Below, piece after piece: positions 62,234-64,000 of a DNA stretch of 64,000 nucleotides. The stretch's first letter is position 1, and each line of letters starts with the position of its first letter. The stretch covers positions 49,421,122 to 49,485,121 of the forward strand of contig NW_024881282.1 in assembly GCF_018691265.1 (NCBI RefSeq), read 5' to 3'. Source of the DNA: Tyto alba (taxonomy: Eukaryota > Chordata > Aves > Strigiformes > Tytonidae). A model generated the notes under the pieces. That model was not told the origin of the DNA. It ran no database searches and saw only the letters and a list, made by a program, of their open reading frames with translations. A program made the translations under genes and the position numbers.

Positions 62234-62576
62234 AAGGGGAAAGGGAAAGGGAGAGAAAGGGAGAAGGAGAAGGAGAAGGAGAAGGAGAAGGAGAAGGAGA
62301 AGGAGAAGGAGAAGGAGAAGGAGAAGGAGAAGGAGAAGGAGAAGGAGAAGGAGAAGGAGAAGGAGAAGGAGAAGGAGAGGGAGAGGGAGAGGGAGAGGGA
62401 GAGGGAGAGGGAGAGAGAAGAGAGGGAGAGGGAGAGGAGAGGGAGAGGGAGAGGGAGAGGGAGAGGGAGAGGGAGAGGGAGAGGGAGAGGGAGAGGGAGA
62501 GGGAGAGGGAGAGGGAGAGGGAGAGGGAGAGGGAGAGGGAGAGGGAGAGGGAGAGGGAGAGGGAGAGGGAGAGGAG
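62234..62576. repeat. 343-bp pure purine hexamer array (GAGAAG)n / (GAGAGG)n
   Basis: Every base from 62234 to 62576 on the plus strand is A or G. It begins with irregular AAGGGA-type units, continues as (GAGAAG)n to about 62375, then changes to (GAGAGG)n up to 62575, with one disturbed patch near 62411-62440 (GAGAGAAGAGAGGG, GGAGAGGAGAGG). Two open frames of about 125-129 codons cross it on opposite strands (Gly-Glu and Arg-Glu repeats; Pro-Leu and Ser-Phe repeats). They are by-products of a stop-free repeat, not genes. Such mirror-symmetric purine tracts can form triplex (H-DNA) structures and are unstable in length. Confidence 0.97.
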
Positions 62577-64000
62577 TCACCTCTTATTTCCCTAAGATAC
62601 TATTATGAGGAACTGAGACTTCATGTCAGTGGTAGAGAATCTTTTTCCATACACTGTTAACCCCTATCTTCTATTCAAAAGGTCAGTTTTCCTGTTTCTA
62701 TTCTGATCTTTAAATTTCAGTGTTACTCAACAGAAGAGTAGTCAGTGTTATCAGATATGAGTGTGGTAATTCTTATCTTTGCTGCCAGAAATGGAAAGTC
62801 AGTTGATTTTGGAAGCACTGTTTGACACATGCCTGTGTACTTTGATCATTGAACTGAACAGCATGGCAGTCAAAAATAGAAAGATTTGTCTAGACAAGGG
62901 GGATTATTTTAAAATGAGAATAATTAACATCATTCTATTGTATTAATTATCAGGTATAAACCACTTCTAAAAAGAGATTGGAGAAATTTCTCTCCTGTTT
63001 CAGACACTTATTTTAGAATGGAGAGGATCTCCATCTTAAGGAAAATTTCTTTGCCGTGAATATTGAGTAGAAAGAAACCAGCTGTGACTAGGCAGGTAAG
63101 TTTTAGATGGCTAGAATCAAATGGGATAAATCCTACCCAATAATTAGTCACTTCCCACAGTGAGACTTCTTCCATATTAATCACTAAATACTGTGACTAG
63201 TATCCCAAACTCATTTGTGTTGTTTCCAGGCTTTATGCTCAATTAAATGAATTACAGTATACTTATTGCAAACCAACTAGAAGCCATCATGTTTTGCATC
63301 TGGGGATAAATTATTAAAATCCCATAATTCCTCTCTTCCAGCTCAGGATCCATCTGTTTCTGGATAGCTAGAGTCCTTCTGAAACTCCTAAGCCACCATC
63401 TGAGAGAAGGTTACCATATGCCTAGATTTTCCATGATGTTTTGTCTTTTCCAGCTGGAAGTTTTACTGTTCAGGATTTTGAACACTTCTATTATTTGTCC
63501 AGGAATTCTGGGCATATAGCCACTCAGTAACAGCTAACTATTTCCTTCTGAAAAATCCTAGTTTGAAATATGGCAGCCCTAATTAGGGGAAAACCATCTG
63601 TCGTTGCTGTAGTGCTTAGATCTGAGCATAACGAGATATATTTATATGGACAGCTGCAACTTTGCAATTGCTGCACTAATCAATAGTTTTTGGCTGCAAT
63701 TTTTGCAACAGCAGCAGTTACATTTAAATTTTCTTTCCCAGCTGTAGCTGCACCAACAAGAGAATGAAAAGAGAGGAACAGTGAGGAAGCAGAGCATCTG
63801 GAGGGGCTGATTCACAAGGGACTTTCTTTAGGATCTCTTCACTTCATTTTTAATGTGTGAGGCTAGGGGAAAATGGACTGTTCAATGGCTACAGACTTCA
63901 AGATGACAATGGGAATCGCAAACTGCACCATTGTTCAAGGCTCTTCTGACTTATGGAGCCAGCTCACTGCTGTGAGAATTCATTGTCCGTTCACTAGAAT
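62577..64000. other. Unique sequence, no gene seen
   Basis: No gene supported. About 63540-63760 is rich in CAGCTG-type E-boxes and TAAT cores (GACAGCTGCAACTTTGCAAT, CACTAATCAATAG, CCCAGCTGTAGCTG) and could be a conserved regulatory element. Confidence 0.5.

Noticed and set aside
62191..62595. Two long opposing open frames (Pro-Leu/Ser-Phe and Gly-Glu/Arg-Glu repeats)
   Set aside because: They are the unavoidable stop-free translations of a pure purine hexamer array, present on both strands at once.
1..64000. CRISPR array, operons or other prokaryotic system
   Set aside because: No spaced direct-repeat array and no dense coding; the LINE and ERV content shows vertebrate DNA.

Overview
The window reads as a gene desert from a bird genome. 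The main support is the repeat content. At least seven fragments are chicken-repeat-1 (CR1) LINEs, and several end in the avian-type CR1 terminus (ATTCTATGA or TCATAGAATCATAGAA). There is also a small endogenous-retrovirus relic, and the remaining sequence is visibly AT-rich with many homopolymer runs. A crocodilian or turtle source cannot be strictly excluded, because CR1 occurs there too. No host protein-coding exon, rRNA, tRNA or CRISPR array could be supported. The open frames are short (mostly 60-110 codons), resemble no family I recognise, or lie inside repeats. The longest real coding remnant is the end of a CR1 reverse-transcriptase gene on the minus strand (58669-59148).

Layout. 1-84 is a T/TTTG simple repeat at the window edge. 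85-15525 is unique AT-rich sequence with one old CR1 (about 2640-2930, minus), a perfect 13-bp inverted repeat (9671-9703) and several A/T runs. 15525-15802 is a CR1 3' end (plus). 15803-28650 is unique sequence with a transcript-like 3' end next to a poly(A) run at 17769-17821. 28650-28985 is a very old CR1 (minus) of the kind best known from turtles and crocodilians. 28986-34973 is mostly unique and holds the best candidate conserved regulatory element (about 32600-33160) and a diverged second copy of its octamer-containing core (33581-33656). 34974-35085 is a short CR1 tail. 35157-35842 is a collapsed provirus: one full LTR, a polypurine tract, about 100 bp of internal sequence and a 28-bp stub of the other LTR, all between 6-bp target-site duplications. 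35849-45960 is unique. CR1 fragments follow at 45960-46497 (plus), 49450-50020 (plus) and 58477-59475 (minus). At 62234-62576 there is a 343-bp run with no pyrimidine on the plus strand, built of GAGAAG- and GAGAGG-type hexamers. The window ends in unique sequence.

No operon-like or pathway relationship exists here. The interpretable content is transposon history plus possible long-range regulatory DNA. The most distinctive items are the provirus that lost almost everything yet kept both outer borders, the 343-bp purine tract, and the locally duplicated octamer-containing element. I found no convincing undescribed system. Statements about conservation are inferences from motif texture and need a comparative alignment.
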